Counted from the stretch's first letter, positions 42,518 through 51,244 are shown. The stretch: DNA of 53,942 nt from Dehalococcoidia bacterium (GCA_028279505.1 JANQNP010000066.1:1-53942); one strand, 5' to 3'. Program-made: numbers and translations. Notes: generated by a model from the sequence alone, not told the origin.

Positions 42518-43633
42518 TCATCGAGGAGTGTCGGGCGATTCGTGGATCGAGGTCTCCGGGTTGAAGGCGAGCCAGCCGTAGTACTCGGTGAGGAATGAGG
42601 TCACGAAGGTGAGCTGGACGCCGGCGAGCTCGCCGGCGACGGCGAGTCCGGTCGCGGACCAGCGCGAGCCGGTCTCCTCGTCAGTGATGACGCCCTCGGC
42701 GTCTCGCGCGAAGGTCAGGACGCGGCCGTCGGTGAGCGCTCGGTGGTAGGCGAGCACGGGCTGGCCGTTGCCATCCTCGAGGATCACGACCGGGAGTCCT
42801 CCGACGGTGTCCTGCATCGGCGCGTCGTCTGGCCGCGCCTCGAGCGGGAACGCGCGCGCCTCGTCGCCGGCGCGGACGCCGATGACGAGGGCGCTCGCGC
42901 TCAGGCGGCCGTCGGGGATGTCGACGAGCGAGGCGAGGAACGGCTCGCTGAGGAACTCGTCGCCGAGCGTGTTGTTGCGGACGTAGCTGGCACCGGTCTC
43001 CGTCGAGGGGACGGTGGTCGCGGGGTGCGCCTCGACCCACGCTGACCACGTGGTGGTCTGGAGCGGGCGCACGGTGAGCTGTGATCCAGCCAGCGGCCCG
43101 GCGATCGCACGACCGTCGAGGTGGGACCAGGCAGTGCCGGTCGACTCGTCCCACATCGTGAAGACGCCGTTGTAGATGCCGGCGACGCGGAACCGGAGAG
43201 CGTCGCCCTGGACCACGGGATCGAATCCGATCCCGGAGGAGCAGATCACTCAGAAGGTGACGAGGTATGGCTCTCCACCGAGCGTGTCGTTGGCGACGTG
43301 GTGCAGTGTCATCATGAACAGCGGGTAGGCGCGCGCCTCGTTGTTGTGGACCGCGCCGAGTACGAGGTCGTCCGGTTGCATCCAGGCTGCGTCGGCTGCG
43401 GCGACGGGGACGACCTCGTTCAGCGCCGGGAACGGCTCGAGGTCGCGGTCGAAATGCTCTTCGTCGAATGCCCGCGACCCGACCGTGGTCGCGGGCAGCG
43501 GCGCTCCGGTGAGCCCGTCAGCCCGAGGTGTCGGCGCGGCTGTCGAGGTGGGCGACGCGTCAGACGGGGCCTCGTCGCCGCAGGCGATCACGGCGACGGT
43601 CGCGAGCAGCATCACCAATACCCGCGCGTTCAT
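42518..43633 (-). CDS. DUF3179 lipoprotein, candidate selenoprotein with in-frame UGA (UxxC)
   Basis: Read with the TGA at 43250-43252 as an amino acid, this is a 371-residue protein. Residues 1-18 are a lipoprotein signal peptide (VAVIAC lipobox). DUF3179 follows: VLGAVHNNEARAYPL, HHVANDTLGGEPYLVTF, then the TGA (residue 128), then VICSSGIGFDP and FRVAGIYNGVFTMWDESTGTAWSHL. DUF3179 proteins have YCPLCGSGIAF here, so the TGA replaces the first Cys of CxxC, giving UxxC. The two halves are in one frame with no other disruption and no ribosome site before the second half. A hairpin at 43216-43235 fits a bacterial SECIS. Alternatives: a nonsense mutation (pseudogene) or a base error. Confidence 0.7.
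43216..43235 (-). promoter_or_regulatory. Candidate bacterial SECIS element
   Basis: On the minus strand, 14 bases after the in-frame TGA, CGGGATCG-GATT-CGATCCCG forms a perfect 8-bp stem with a 4-base loop whose first base is G. The loop G lies 22 bases past the TGA, within the 16-37 base range accepted for bacterial SECIS elements. The same bases encode the conserved SGIGFDP segment, so the pairing could in part be chance. Confidence 0.55.
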
Positions 43634-43760
43634 CGACCGAGTATCGGCTCTTCGCACATAGGGGCGCGTGACGCGGCGCACCGGTCGAACCGATCGGACG
43701 ACGAGGCGTCGACCGGATGGGGGGTACAGTCGCACCCCTTGGCCAGCCGATAATCGCCGG

Positions 43761-45005
43761 GTGACCTCGACACGCGACGCTCGACTCCTGGCGCTGCTTG
43801 CTGCGATCGCGACAGCGGCGCTGTGGGCGTCACCCGCGGCGGCGCAGACGACGCCGCAGATCAGCGGCCCGATCCCGCCTCAGGGTGGCGTCGCCCTCGT
43901 CAGTTCGAGTGCCGACGCGACGCCGCAGCAGGTGGTCGCCGCCTCGGAAGACGCGGGGTGCACGGCGCGGTCGGTCTGGATGGCGCGGGACGGGGAGCTC
44001 GTCGGGTACGTCGTGGGCGCGCCGGGGTTTGTGAACGGTGGCTTCTCCTCGCTGGTGCCGGCCGGCGCGCTGCTGTTGCTCTGCGAGGGTCCGGCGCCCG
44101 TGGCGCCGCCGACGGTGAACGCGCCCGGGTTGTCGTGCCCGCTGCTGCCCGCGAACAACATCTGGAACACGCGCGTCGACGACCTCCCGGTCCACCCGCA
44201 GTCCTCGAGCTGGGTGTCCACGATCGGCGCGAGCAAGTCCTTCCACCCCGACTTCGGCTCGGGCGAGTGGCCGCCGGGGAGCGGGTCGCCGATCGGCATT
44301 CCGTACATCGAGGTCAACGGTGCGCCGAAGGTGGCGGTGTCATTCGGCTACGCCTCTGAGAGCGATCCCGGCCCCTACCCGATCCCGGCCAACGCGCCGA
44401 TCGAGGGCGGGCCGAACAGCGGCGGCGATCGCCACGTGCTGGTGGTCGATCGCTCCGATTGCACGCTCTACGAGCTGTTCGATGCCCATCCGCAAGGGGG
44501 CGGGTCGTGGACAGCGGGCTCGGGCGCGATCTTCGATCTCACCTCGAATGATCTGCGGCCCTCGGGATGGACGTCGGCGGACGCGGCGGGGTTGCCGATC
44601 CTCCCGGGGCTGGTCCGCTACGACGAGGTGGCCGCCGGCGAGATCACACACGCGATTCGCTTCACGGCGCCGCAGACGCAGAAGGCCTTTGTCTGGCCGG
44701 CGACTCACTTTGCCTCGAGCCTGACGAGCGCGGAGTACCCGCCGATGGGCGCGCGGTTCCGGCTGCGGGCGGACTTCGACATCAGCGGGTACCACCCCGA
44801 CGTGCAGGTGATCCTGCTCGCGATGCAGCGGTACGGGTTGATCCTCGCGGACAACGGATCGTCGTGGTTCTTGTCCGGTGCGCCCGATGAACGCTGGGAC
44901 AATGACGTCCTGCGACAGCTCAAGGATCTGCAGGGCAGCGACTTCGAAGCAATCGATGTCAGCTCGCTGATCGTCTCCGACGGGAGCGGCGAAGCGCGCC
45001 GCTGA
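43761..45005 (+). CDS. Secreted protein of unknown function
   Basis: A 414-residue exported protein. GTG at 43761 starts a signal peptide (LLALLAAIATAALWASPAAAQ). After a small beta domain (residues 30-120) comes a block seen in uncharacterised secreted proteins of actinobacteria and others: CPLLPANNIWNTRVDDLPVH, then a Ser/Gly loop, DRHVLVVDRSDCTLYELFDA and GLVRYDEVAAGEITHAIRF. The C-terminal part (RYGLILADNGSSWFLSGA, DERWDNDVL) is also typical. I know the sequence pattern but no function; an extracellular binding or hydrolytic role is possible. It is divergent from the DUF3179 gene. Confidence 0.8.
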   Translation: MTSTRDARLLALLAAIATAALWASPAAAQTTPQISGPIPPQGGVALVSSSADATPQQVVAASEDAGCTARSVWMARDGELVGYVVGAPGFVNGGFSSLVPAGALLLLCEGPAPVAPPTVNAPGLSCPLLPANNIWNTRVDDLPVHPQSSSWVSTIGASKSFHPDFGSGEWPPGSGSPIGIPYIEVNGAPKVAVSFGYASESDPGPYPIPANAPIEGGPNSGGDRHVLVVDRSDCTLYELFDAHPQGGGSWTAGSGAIFDLTSNDLRPSGWTSADAAGLPILPGLVRYDEVAAGEITHAIRFTAPQTQKAFVWPATHFASSLTSAEYPPMGARFRLRADFDISGYHPDVQVILLAMQRYGLILADNGSSWFLSGAPDERWDNDVLRQLKDLQGSDFEAIDVSSLIVSDGSGEARR

Positions 45006-45054
45006 CGCGATCCGTCTTCAGCTCTCGTTCGTAAGGTTGGGTATCCGAGGCGTG

Positions 45055-45077
45055 AACGGCTGTGATATACAGCCGTT
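45055..45077. promoter_or_regulatory. Perfect inverted repeat upstream of the second binding-protein gene
   Basis: AACGGCTGT-GATAT-ACAGCCGTT has 9-bp perfect arms and a 5-bp spacer. It lies 50 bp after the stop of the secreted-protein gene and 49 bp before the next ATG. No T-run follows, so an operator or leader hairpin is more likely than a terminator. Confidence 0.55.
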
Positions 45078-45125
45078 ACGTCTGAGCGGGATCTGTTCAG
45101 AAACCCAGAGGGGCTGGAGGCATGA

Positions 45126-47024
45126 ATGGCTGACGGACGCAACTATTGGCAGCGTCGTCGACTCTCTCGACGCAGCATGCTGCGTGGAGCCGCGGTTGGT
45201 TCAGCAGGCGTCGCAGGCGCCGTGTTGATCGGCTGTGGCGATGATGACGATCCGACCGCAACGCCGACCAACGGGAACGGCGGGGACGACCCGACCGCGA
45301 CCGCGACGGCCGGCAACGGTGGTACCGACCCGACCGCGACGCCCGATGGCGGCGGCGGTGACATGATGGCGGTCGCCGGTGGCGTGCGCAGCGCGATCTC
45401 CGCGAACGTGTACGACTCCGTCGACGCTCACCAGTCAGTGGCAAGCCCGTCAGTGGGTGTCCTCTCACGCGCGCAGTCCAAGATCCTGCGCTTCGCGAAC
45501 CCGAACACCGGCGAGCTGGTCGGTGATCTGGCCGAGACCTGGGAGGTCCCGAGCGCCAGCGAGGTGGTGCTGAACCTGCGCCCGGGCGTCAAGTGGCACG
45601 ACGTTGGTCCCGGCGCCGAGAACCCGGCCGCGTCGCCGGGTCGCGACCTCACCGTCGAAGACATCGTCTACAACATCGAGCGCCAGCAGAGCGGGACGTA
45701 CGCCGACGGGACCGAGACGTCCTTCGGTCGCAGCTCGTACTGGCAGAAGATCGCCAACATGGAGGTCTCGGACAACGCGATCCGGATGGAGCTGACGGCT
45801 CCAGACGTGACGTTCGTCCAGGGTCTCGCGAACGAGTTCAACCAGATCGCGCAGCCCGAGCTGCTCGAGGCCGTTGAGTCGACGTTCTCGGAGATCTCGG
45901 CTGACAAGGTGCTGGGCACCGGCCCGTACATCATCACGGAGTGGATCCCCGGCGAGCGCATCTCCGGTGTTCGCAACCCGGCCTACTACGACAGCGCGCG
46001 GCCGTACCTGGACGCCTTCGTCTGGGGCCAGGCGTTCGAGGACCCGACGGCCTACCGCATCGGTTGGGAACAGAAGCAGGTCGACACGTTCACCGACCCG
46101 GACCCGACGACGACGCAGTCGATCCAGGCCGCGAACGCGGACGAGTCGTACCTGAGCTTCTCGGGTGTGGCGAACACTGTCGCCGCCTACACGAACCCGA
46201 ACGTCGAGCCGTGGAACGACCCGCGCCTCGTCAAGGCGATCGACCTGAGCATCAACCGGCGCCAGCTGATCCAGCAGCTCCACAACGGGCTCGGCAAGGT
46301 CAGTGGCCCGGTGACCTGGCTGCAGGAAGCCTGGGCGCTCCCAGAGGAGTCGTTCGAGAACCGGCCCGGCTACCGCACCGACGGTGCCGGCCGTGAGGAC
46401 GACATCGCCGAGGCCAACAAGCTGTGGCAGGCCGCTGGTGGCCCGGACCTCGGCACGATCGACTGGGTCGTGGCCGAGACGTGGGCATCGCGGTCGTCCT
46501 GGACGATCACGCCTGAGCTGATCGCTGGTGGCTTCAACGACGCCTTCCAGACCGACCAGTTCCGTGGCAAGACCGGCCCGTACGGGGAGATCATCCCCAG
46601 CTGGTCGGCAGGTAACTTCGAGCCGTTCTTCGCCTGGATCCCGAACATCGAGATCCCGGACGCTCGCGCGGACATGATTACCTACTACAAGTCGGACTCG
46701 CCCTCCAACATCTGGGGCATCAACGAGCCCGACCGGATCGACGCCCCGCTCACGGCCGCGCTGGCCGAGCTGGACGACGAGGCGGCGTTCGAGTTGGTGG
46801 CTGGCGTCCAGGAGTTCATCCTGGAGAACGGTCAGTTCGGGCGACATATCGCCTACAACTACATCGCCCCGACGCTGGCGTGGAACTACCTGCACCTCAC
46901 GGGCCCCGCGCCCGGCGAGGGCTGGAACTTCCTCTCCGGCAGCCTCGGAGCACTGGACGAGTGGATCGACCCGAACGACCCGTCGTTCGACGGTCGAGAG
47001 TCACCGACTCCCACACCCGTCTAG
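45126..47024 (+). CDS. ABC transporter substrate-binding lipoprotein, peptide/opine family 5, Tat signal
   Basis: A 632-residue binding protein paralogous to the one at 40725. GGAGG at 45116-45120 sets the ATG at 45126. The Tat signal is RRLSRRSMLRGAAVGSAG and the lipobox ends at LIGCG. The linker has three DPTAT repeats before the SBP_bac_5 domain (GELVGDLAETWEVPSASEVVLNLRPGVKWH, GTGPYIITEWIPGERISG, EPWNDPRLVKAIDLSINRRQL). Codon use is more C-ending and less G-rich than in most neighbours, consistent with high expression. It heads an operon-like set with two permease genes and is followed by a strong terminator that probably sets the binding protein above the permeases in level. Confidence 0.95.
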   Translation: MADGRNYWQRRRLSRRSMLRGAAVGSAGVAGAVLIGCGDDDDPTATPTNGNGGDDPTATATAGNGGTDPTATPDGGGGDMMAVAGGVRSAISANVYDSVDAHQSVASPSVGVLSRAQSKILRFANPNTGELVGDLAETWEVPSASEVVLNLRPGVKWHDVGPGAENPAASPGRDLTVEDIVYNIERQQSGTYADGTETSFGRSSYWQKIANMEVSDNAIRMELTAPDVTFVQGLANEFNQIAQPELLEAVESTFSEISADKVLGTGPYIITEWIPGERISGVRNPAYYDSARPYLDAFVWGQAFEDPTAYRIGWEQKQVDTFTDPDPTTTQSIQAANADESYLSFSGVANTVAAYTNPNVEPWNDPRLVKAIDLSINRRQLIQQLHNGLGKVSGPVTWLQEAWALPEESFENRPGYRTDGAGREDDIAEANKLWQAAGGPDLGTIDWVVAETWASRSSWTITPELIAGGFNDAFQTDQFRGKTGPYGEIIPSWSAGNFEPFFAWIPNIEIPDARADMITYYKSDSPSNIWGINEPDRIDAPLTAALAELDDEAAFELVAGVQEFILENGQFGRHIAYNYIAPTLAWNYLHLTGPAPGEGWNFLSGSLGALDEWIDPNDPSFDGRESPTPTPV

Positions 47025-47037
47025 GTTCGGAATCGAC

Positions 47038-47072
47038 ACAGGGCGGCCGCGCAATCAGCGCGGCCGCCCTGT
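47038..47072 (+). terminator. Strong intrinsic terminator between binding-protein and permease genes
   Basis: A perfect 15-bp GC-rich stem (47038-47052 with 47058-47072), loop AATCA, followed by TGTTTCC. It starts 14 bp after the binding-protein stop. Partial read-through here would give more binding protein than permease, as in other import operons. Confidence 0.88.
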
Positions 47073-47120
47073 TGTTTCCGTCGTTCGGCGTCGCCGGCGA
47101 CTGGTGGCTGGGGGGCATCG

Positions 47121-48080
47121 ATGGCGCAATACGCCATTCGCCGCGTCGTCCTCAACTTCTTCGTGTTGTGGCTCGTGGCGACACTCGTATTTCTCGCGAT
47201 CCGGGTGTTGCCCGGAAACTACGCAACGCAGCAGTTTGCCGGTCTGAACCTCGGTGGTGTCACCCCGGAGGCGATCGCCCAGGCCGAACGCACGCTGGGG
47301 CTCGATAAGTCGATCCCCGAGCAGTACGTCGAGTTCATGACGGACACAATCACACTCGACCTCGGCGAGTCGTTCCGCACGAAGCAGTCGGTCTGGTCCG
47401 AGTTGGGCGATGCCCTGCCGTACAGCCTCGAGCTCGGCATGCTCGTCGTGCTCGTTGGCTTCTCGGTCGCGATTCCGGTTGGTGTGATCAGCGCCGTGAA
47501 GCAGGACCGATTACCCGATTACGCGCTTCGAGGTCTGGCGATCACCGCGCTCGCGGCGCCGGTCTTCTGGACCGCGTCGATCGCGGTCATCTTCGTGCTG
47601 AAGTGGGACCTCTTCAAGATCGACGTCGCGAATCAGCCCCACCTCTGGGAGGACCCCAAGGGCGCGATCCAGTGGTACCTGATCCCGATGTTCGCGGGCG
47701 GATTCGCCTCGACGGCGAGCACGATGCGGCTGCTGCGTTCCGAGCTCCTCGAGGTGTTGCGCCAGGACTACGTCCGGACCGCGCGGGCCAAGGGGTTGGC
47801 CGAGCGCACGGTGATCATCCGGCACGCGATGCGCAACGCGTTCCTACCGGTGCTCACGGTGATGGGATTGACGTTCGCGACGTTGATCAGCTCGCAGATC
47901 GTGCTCGAGTCGATGTTCAACATCCCGGGCGTCGGCCGGATGCTGTTCCAGTCGATCTTCATCCGTGACTACCCGCTGTTCCAGGGCCTCGTGATCATCA
48001 CCACGTTCGTCATCGTGTTCACGAACCTGGCGGTTGACCTGCTCTACGGATTCATGGACCCGCGGGTGAGGCTCTCCTGA
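47121..48080 (+). CDS. Oligopeptide/dipeptide-type ABC transporter permease (DppB-like)
   Basis: A 319-residue permease with six helices. It starts MAQYAIRRVVLNFFVLWLVATLVFLAIRVLPGNYA; the usual PGDP is PGNY here. The EAA loop is SELLEVLRQDYVRTARAKGL, nearly the same as in the paralog at 38640, and the end is AVDLLYGFMDPRVRLS. The stop overlaps the next start by one base (TGATG), so the two permeases are coupled. Confidence 0.93.
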   Translation: MAQYAIRRVVLNFFVLWLVATLVFLAIRVLPGNYATQQFAGLNLGGVTPEAIAQAERTLGLDKSIPEQYVEFMTDTITLDLGESFRTKQSVWSELGDALPYSLELGMLVVLVGFSVAIPVGVISAVKQDRLPDYALRGLAITALAAPVFWTASIAVIFVLKWDLFKIDVANQPHLWEDPKGAIQWYLIPMFAGGFASTASTMRLLRSELLEVLRQDYVRTARAKGLAERTVIIRHAMRNAFLPVLTVMGLTFATLISSQIVLESMFNIPGVGRMLFQSIFIRDYPLFQGLVIITTFVIVFTNLAVDLLYGFMDPRVRLS

Positions 48081-49051
48081 TGCAAGACACTGCTTCTCCA
48101 GTCCTCACAGTTCCTGAGTCGCGCAGGCTGTCGGTTCCGGGCGTTTCCTGGTTCACCGGGTTCGCGCGCAAGAAGCCGATCGGTGCGGTCGCCCTCGTGG
48201 TGGTCGTGCTGCTGGTGCTGATCGCAGTCTTCGCACCGTTCATCGCTCGCTACGACCCGAACTTCGTGTTCGAGGAGGTCAACCCCGACTACAAGACCAG
48301 CCCGACGCTCGCCGAACTAGCGGCGAATCCGGACATCGGGTCGCGGTTGGTGGTCAACGGCCTCGAAGGGCCGAGCTGGGAGCACTGGTTCGGGACCACC
48401 CGTTCCGGGCACGACATCTACGCGCGCGTGATCCACGGGTCGCGTCTGTCGTTGATCGTTGGTCTGGGCGCCTCCGCGATTGCGGTGTCGCTCGGCCTCG
48501 TGGTTGGCGTGGCGTCCGGGTTCTACCGGGGCGCGTTCGACATCGTGTCTCAGCGCCTCGTTGATGCGTTGCAGGCGTTCCCGGGCCTGGTCCTACTCCT
48601 GTTGCTCGTGCAGGTATCCGAACCCTCAGTGCGGAATACCGTGTTTGCGATGGGCGTGATCGGCGTACCGACGACGACACGGATCATTCGCTCCTCGACG
48701 CTGGTGGTGCAGAGCACCGACTACATCGAGGCGGCACGCGCGATCGGGGCGACGAACTTCCGGATCTTGTTCCGGCATATCCTCCCGAACATCGTGTCGG
48801 TGGTGCTGATCGCGTTCTCGATCGGCATCGGCGCCTACATCATTTTCGAAGCGACGATCTCGTTCCTCGGCGTTGGGCCGCGGGGCGTGGTGTCGTGGGG
48901 CAAGATGGTGAACGAGGGTCGCGCGAACCTCGAGCTGCACCCGTGGTTGACGGTGTTCGCCGGCAGCGCGATCGCGCTGGTGGTGATCGCGTTCAACTTC
49001 CTCGGGGACGCCGTCCGCGACGTTCTCGACCCGCGGCTGCGAGGGACTTAG
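48080..49051 (+). CDS. Oligopeptide/dipeptide-type ABC transporter permease (DppC-like)
   Basis: A 323-residue permease. A first helix (GAVALVVVVLLVLIAVFAPFIARY) is followed by an extracytoplasmic insertion of about 45 residues (about 62-105) that the paralog at 39663 lacks, then FGTTRSGHDIYARVIHGSRLSL. The EAA loop is STDYIEAARAIGATNFRILFRHI and the end is GDAVRDVLDPRLRGT. The terminator at 49079 closes the operon. ATPase genes are absent from the window. Confidence 0.93.
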   Translation: MQDTASPVLTVPESRRLSVPGVSWFTGFARKKPIGAVALVVVVLLVLIAVFAPFIARYDPNFVFEEVNPDYKTSPTLAELAANPDIGSRLVVNGLEGPSWEHWFGTTRSGHDIYARVIHGSRLSLIVGLGASAIAVSLGLVVGVASGFYRGAFDIVSQRLVDALQAFPGLVLLLLLVQVSEPSVRNTVFAMGVIGVPTTTRIIRSSTLVVQSTDYIEAARAIGATNFRILFRHILPNIVSVVLIAFSIGIGAYIIFEATISFLGVGPRGVVSWGKMVNEGRANLELHPWLTVFAGSAIALVVIAFNFLGDAVRDVLDPRLRGT

Positions 49052-49078
49052 GCCGGAGCGGCACTGGTTCGAACTCAG

Positions 49079-49106
49079 ACAGGCCCGGTCAACCGACCGG
49101 GCCTGT
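49079..49106 (+). terminator. Intrinsic terminator of the second peptide ABC operon
   Basis: A perfect 12-bp stem (49079-49090 with 49095-49106), loop AACC and tail TTTCG, 28 bp after the permease stop. The convergent transporter gene ends at 49192. Confidence 0.88.
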
Positions 49107-49141
49107 TTCGTGTCGTGCGCTCGCCGGGTGGCGGTAGGGCG

Positions 49142-49168
49142 CCTCGATGGGGGTTGGGCCTCGAATGG
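49142..49168 (+). repeat. Paired copies of the CCTCGATGGG-type oriented decamer
   Basis: In the gene-free gap between two convergent operons, CCTCGATGGG (49142-49151) is followed by the variant CCTCGAATGG (49159-49168). Other exact + strand copies are at 9839, 13937, 14927, 17048 and 35340. Related forms are CCTCGAGGGG (3539, 11597, 13626), CCTCGGTGGG (21870, 30680) and CCTCGACGGG (19329). Confidence 0.5.
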
Positions 49169-49191
49169 TGCGGGGCCGCGGATCGCCGCGT

Positions 49192-50931
49192 CTACACGAG
49201 GCCGGCGAGCTGCCAGAGGCTCGCGACCGCGACGACCAGGAGCAGCACCCCGAGCAGGTCGAGTGCGATGCCCACGCGGAAGATCTGCGGGGCGGTGAAG
49301 AGGTTGGTGGAGTAGGCAATCATCGTCGGTGGGGTGCCGATCACGAGCGCGAAGTCGATCGAGGAGGCGATGGCGACGGTCGCGACGAGTAGCGCCGGTT
49401 CGAGATCGAGGACGCCGGCGAGGGGGATTGCGATCGGAATCATCATCGCGGCGCTAGCGGTGTTCGAGGCGACGGTGGTGAGTACGAGCGCGAGAAGTGC
49501 GACCGCGCCGAGGGCGGCGAGCGGCGGGATGCCCTCGAGGATGTCGAGGTTCGAGGCGATCCAGTCCGCCGTCCCGGAGTCGACGAGCGCGACGCCGAGG
49601 GCGAGCCCGCCCCCGAAGGTGAGCAGCGAGGCCCAGGAGATGCGGCCGAGGTCTTCCTGCCTCACGTAACCCAGCACGGCGAGGGTGATTGCTCCGAGGA
49701 GGGCGATGACTCCGGTGTTGAGATCATGCTGGGTCTGCATGAGCCACAACATGATCACCCCGACGAAGACGGCGAGGACCGCGAGTTGATCGCGGGTGGG
49801 GGATCCGGCCTCCTCGAGCTGGTGTGCGGCAACGGCGCGTGCGGCGGCGAAGCGGGCGGCGTCGAGGTGGACGCCGAAGCGCCACCAGAGATACGCGGCC
49901 ATGACGGGGAGGAAGAGGACGACCATGGGAAGGCCGAAGGTGAACCACTCGACGAAGCTGATGTTGCGGCCGGCGAATTCCTCGAGGAATTCGATGGCGA
50001 GGGGGTTGGCGGGGGTGCCGATGGCGCTGCCGACGCCGCCGATCGTGGCGGCGTAGGCGATGCCGAGGACGAGCGCGCGCTGGTAGTGGCGGCCGGCGTC
50101 GTCATCGAACGGTGCGGTGACGGCGATGGCGATCGGGACGAGGACGGCGGCCGCGGCGGTGTTGGACATCCACATGGAGAGGAACGCGGAGACGGCGATC
50201 ATCGCGGCGAAGAGGGTGACCGGGCTGCGCCCGAAGCGGGCGACGAGGTTGATGGCGGCGAGGTGATCGAGGTCGACGCGGCGCATGGCCTCGGCCATGA
50301 GGAAGCCGCCGAAGAAGAGCGCGATGATCGGGTGGAAGAAGGGGGCGAGCGACTCCGTGGCGGTCTGGGTTCCTGCGACGGAGAGGACGACGGGGACGGC
50401 GAGCGCGGTGACGAAGAGTGGCAGGGCCTCGGAGACCCAGAGCACGACGACGAAGGCGAGCAGGGCGAGGATGACGGCCGCCTCGACGGGTGGGCGTCGG
50501 GCGACGACGAGGGAGTCCGTCTCCTCGTCCCAGCGGACCGGGGGGATCGCCTCCTCGCGGCCGTCCGCGAGATAGAGGCGTACGGCGACGTCGGCCAGCT
50601 CCGGGCGGATTGGATTGCCGTCGACCTCGATCTGGAGATCACCCTCGATGCGCTGGTTGACTGTCAGGCCGTCGGGGAGCGAGAGCTCGACGGTGGCGTC
50701 GCCGGCGGGGCTGGTGAGGGTGAGCGGGCCATCCTCGAAGGCGACAGGCTCGGCAATGACGGTGGTGTCGAGGTAGTCGATCTCGAGTCGGGCGGGTTCA
50801 GCGGGCCAGGTAGTTGGTGCGAGCTGGGAGGCGGCTGCGGCTGCCACGAGTGCGATCGCGACGATCAACCAACGCGTGCGGCCGCGGCGCAGGGGCCGGG
50901 ATTCCGGTTCGACGATGGGTTCGGTGCTCAC
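49192..50931 (-). CDS. DASS/SLC13-family anion symporter with an extra N-terminal domain
   Basis: A 579-residue membrane transporter for di/tricarboxylates or sulfate coupled to sodium. The two SNT substrate-site motifs are present (SMWMSNTAAAAVLVPIA and TVASNTASAAMMIPIA), each with its partner loop (GSAIGTPANPLA, VIGTPPTMIAY). Between the first helix (residues 21-38) and the transporter core (from about 149) lies an inserted, polar, beta-rich region of about 107 residues (YLDTTVIAEPV, GDATVELSLPDGLTVNQRI, VAVRLYLADGREE) that DASS proteins do not normally have. It probably lies outside the membrane. Substrate unknown. Confidence 0.9.
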   Translation of the reverse strand: MSTEPIVEPESRPLRRGRTRWLIVAIALVAAAAASQLAPTTWPAEPARLEIDYLDTTVIAEPVAFEDGPLTLTSPAGDATVELSLPDGLTVNQRIEGDLQIEVDGNPIRPELADVAVRLYLADGREEAIPPVRWDEETDSLVVARRPPVEAAVILALLAFVVVLWVSEALPLFVTALAVPVVLSVAGTQTATESLAPFFHPIIALFFGGFLMAEAMRRVDLDHLAAINLVARFGRSPVTLFAAMIAVSAFLSMWMSNTAAAAVLVPIAIAVTAPFDDDAGRHYQRALVLGIAYAATIGGVGSAIGTPANPLAIEFLEEFAGRNISFVEWFTFGLPMVVLFLPVMAAYLWWRFGVHLDAARFAAARAVAAHQLEEAGSPTRDQLAVLAVFVGVIMLWLMQTQHDLNTGVIALLGAITLAVLGYVRQEDLGRISWASLLTFGGGLALGVALVDSGTADWIASNLDILEGIPPLAALGAVALLALVLTTVASNTASAAMMIPIAIPLAGVLDLEPALLVATVAIASSIDFALVIGTPPTMIAYSTNLFTAPQIFRVGIALDLLGVLLLVVAVASLWQLAGLV

Positions 50932-51244
50932 GGGCCTCGCTCTGGTCTGTCGCTCGCGACATCATGCCTGCCGTCGTTCTTGGACGCCGGGGACCTCGGT
51001 CGGGTTGGCGCAGGGCGGATGCGTTCGGGCGAGTGCCGGTCATCCTGGTGCCACATCTGCAGCCACGAGTTGCACCGGGGAGTCGATCTGCCAACGCCCT
51101 TCAGCAACGCTGCGGGTGGCGACGACCTAGGGCTCCAGAGCGTTGGCCAGTAGACGCACGGCCTTGATTAGCGATCGCAGGCTGCTCAGCCTAGTTGCTG
51201 TGGGCGACGTGAACGACCATCCGAAGGTCGATGCAGCGGATCCG
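50932..51244. other. Gap without a recognised gene
   Basis: These 313 bp lie between the start of the DASS transporter gene and the stop of the orphan helical protein gene. Open frames run through on both strands but none has a start with a ribosome site or recognisable protein. I see no clear hairpin, promoter or repeat beyond ordinary GC-rich sequence. Confidence 0.5.

Noticed and set aside
42518..43249. Second half of the DUF3179 frame as its own gene starting at GTG 43249
   Set aside because: It starts right after the TGA in the same frame, has no ribosome site, no signal peptide, and would lack half of the domain.
49060..49090. GGTTCGAACTC as a possible tRNA T-arm
   Set aside because: No acceptor, D- or anticodon arm can be folded around it; it is the spacer before a terminator.
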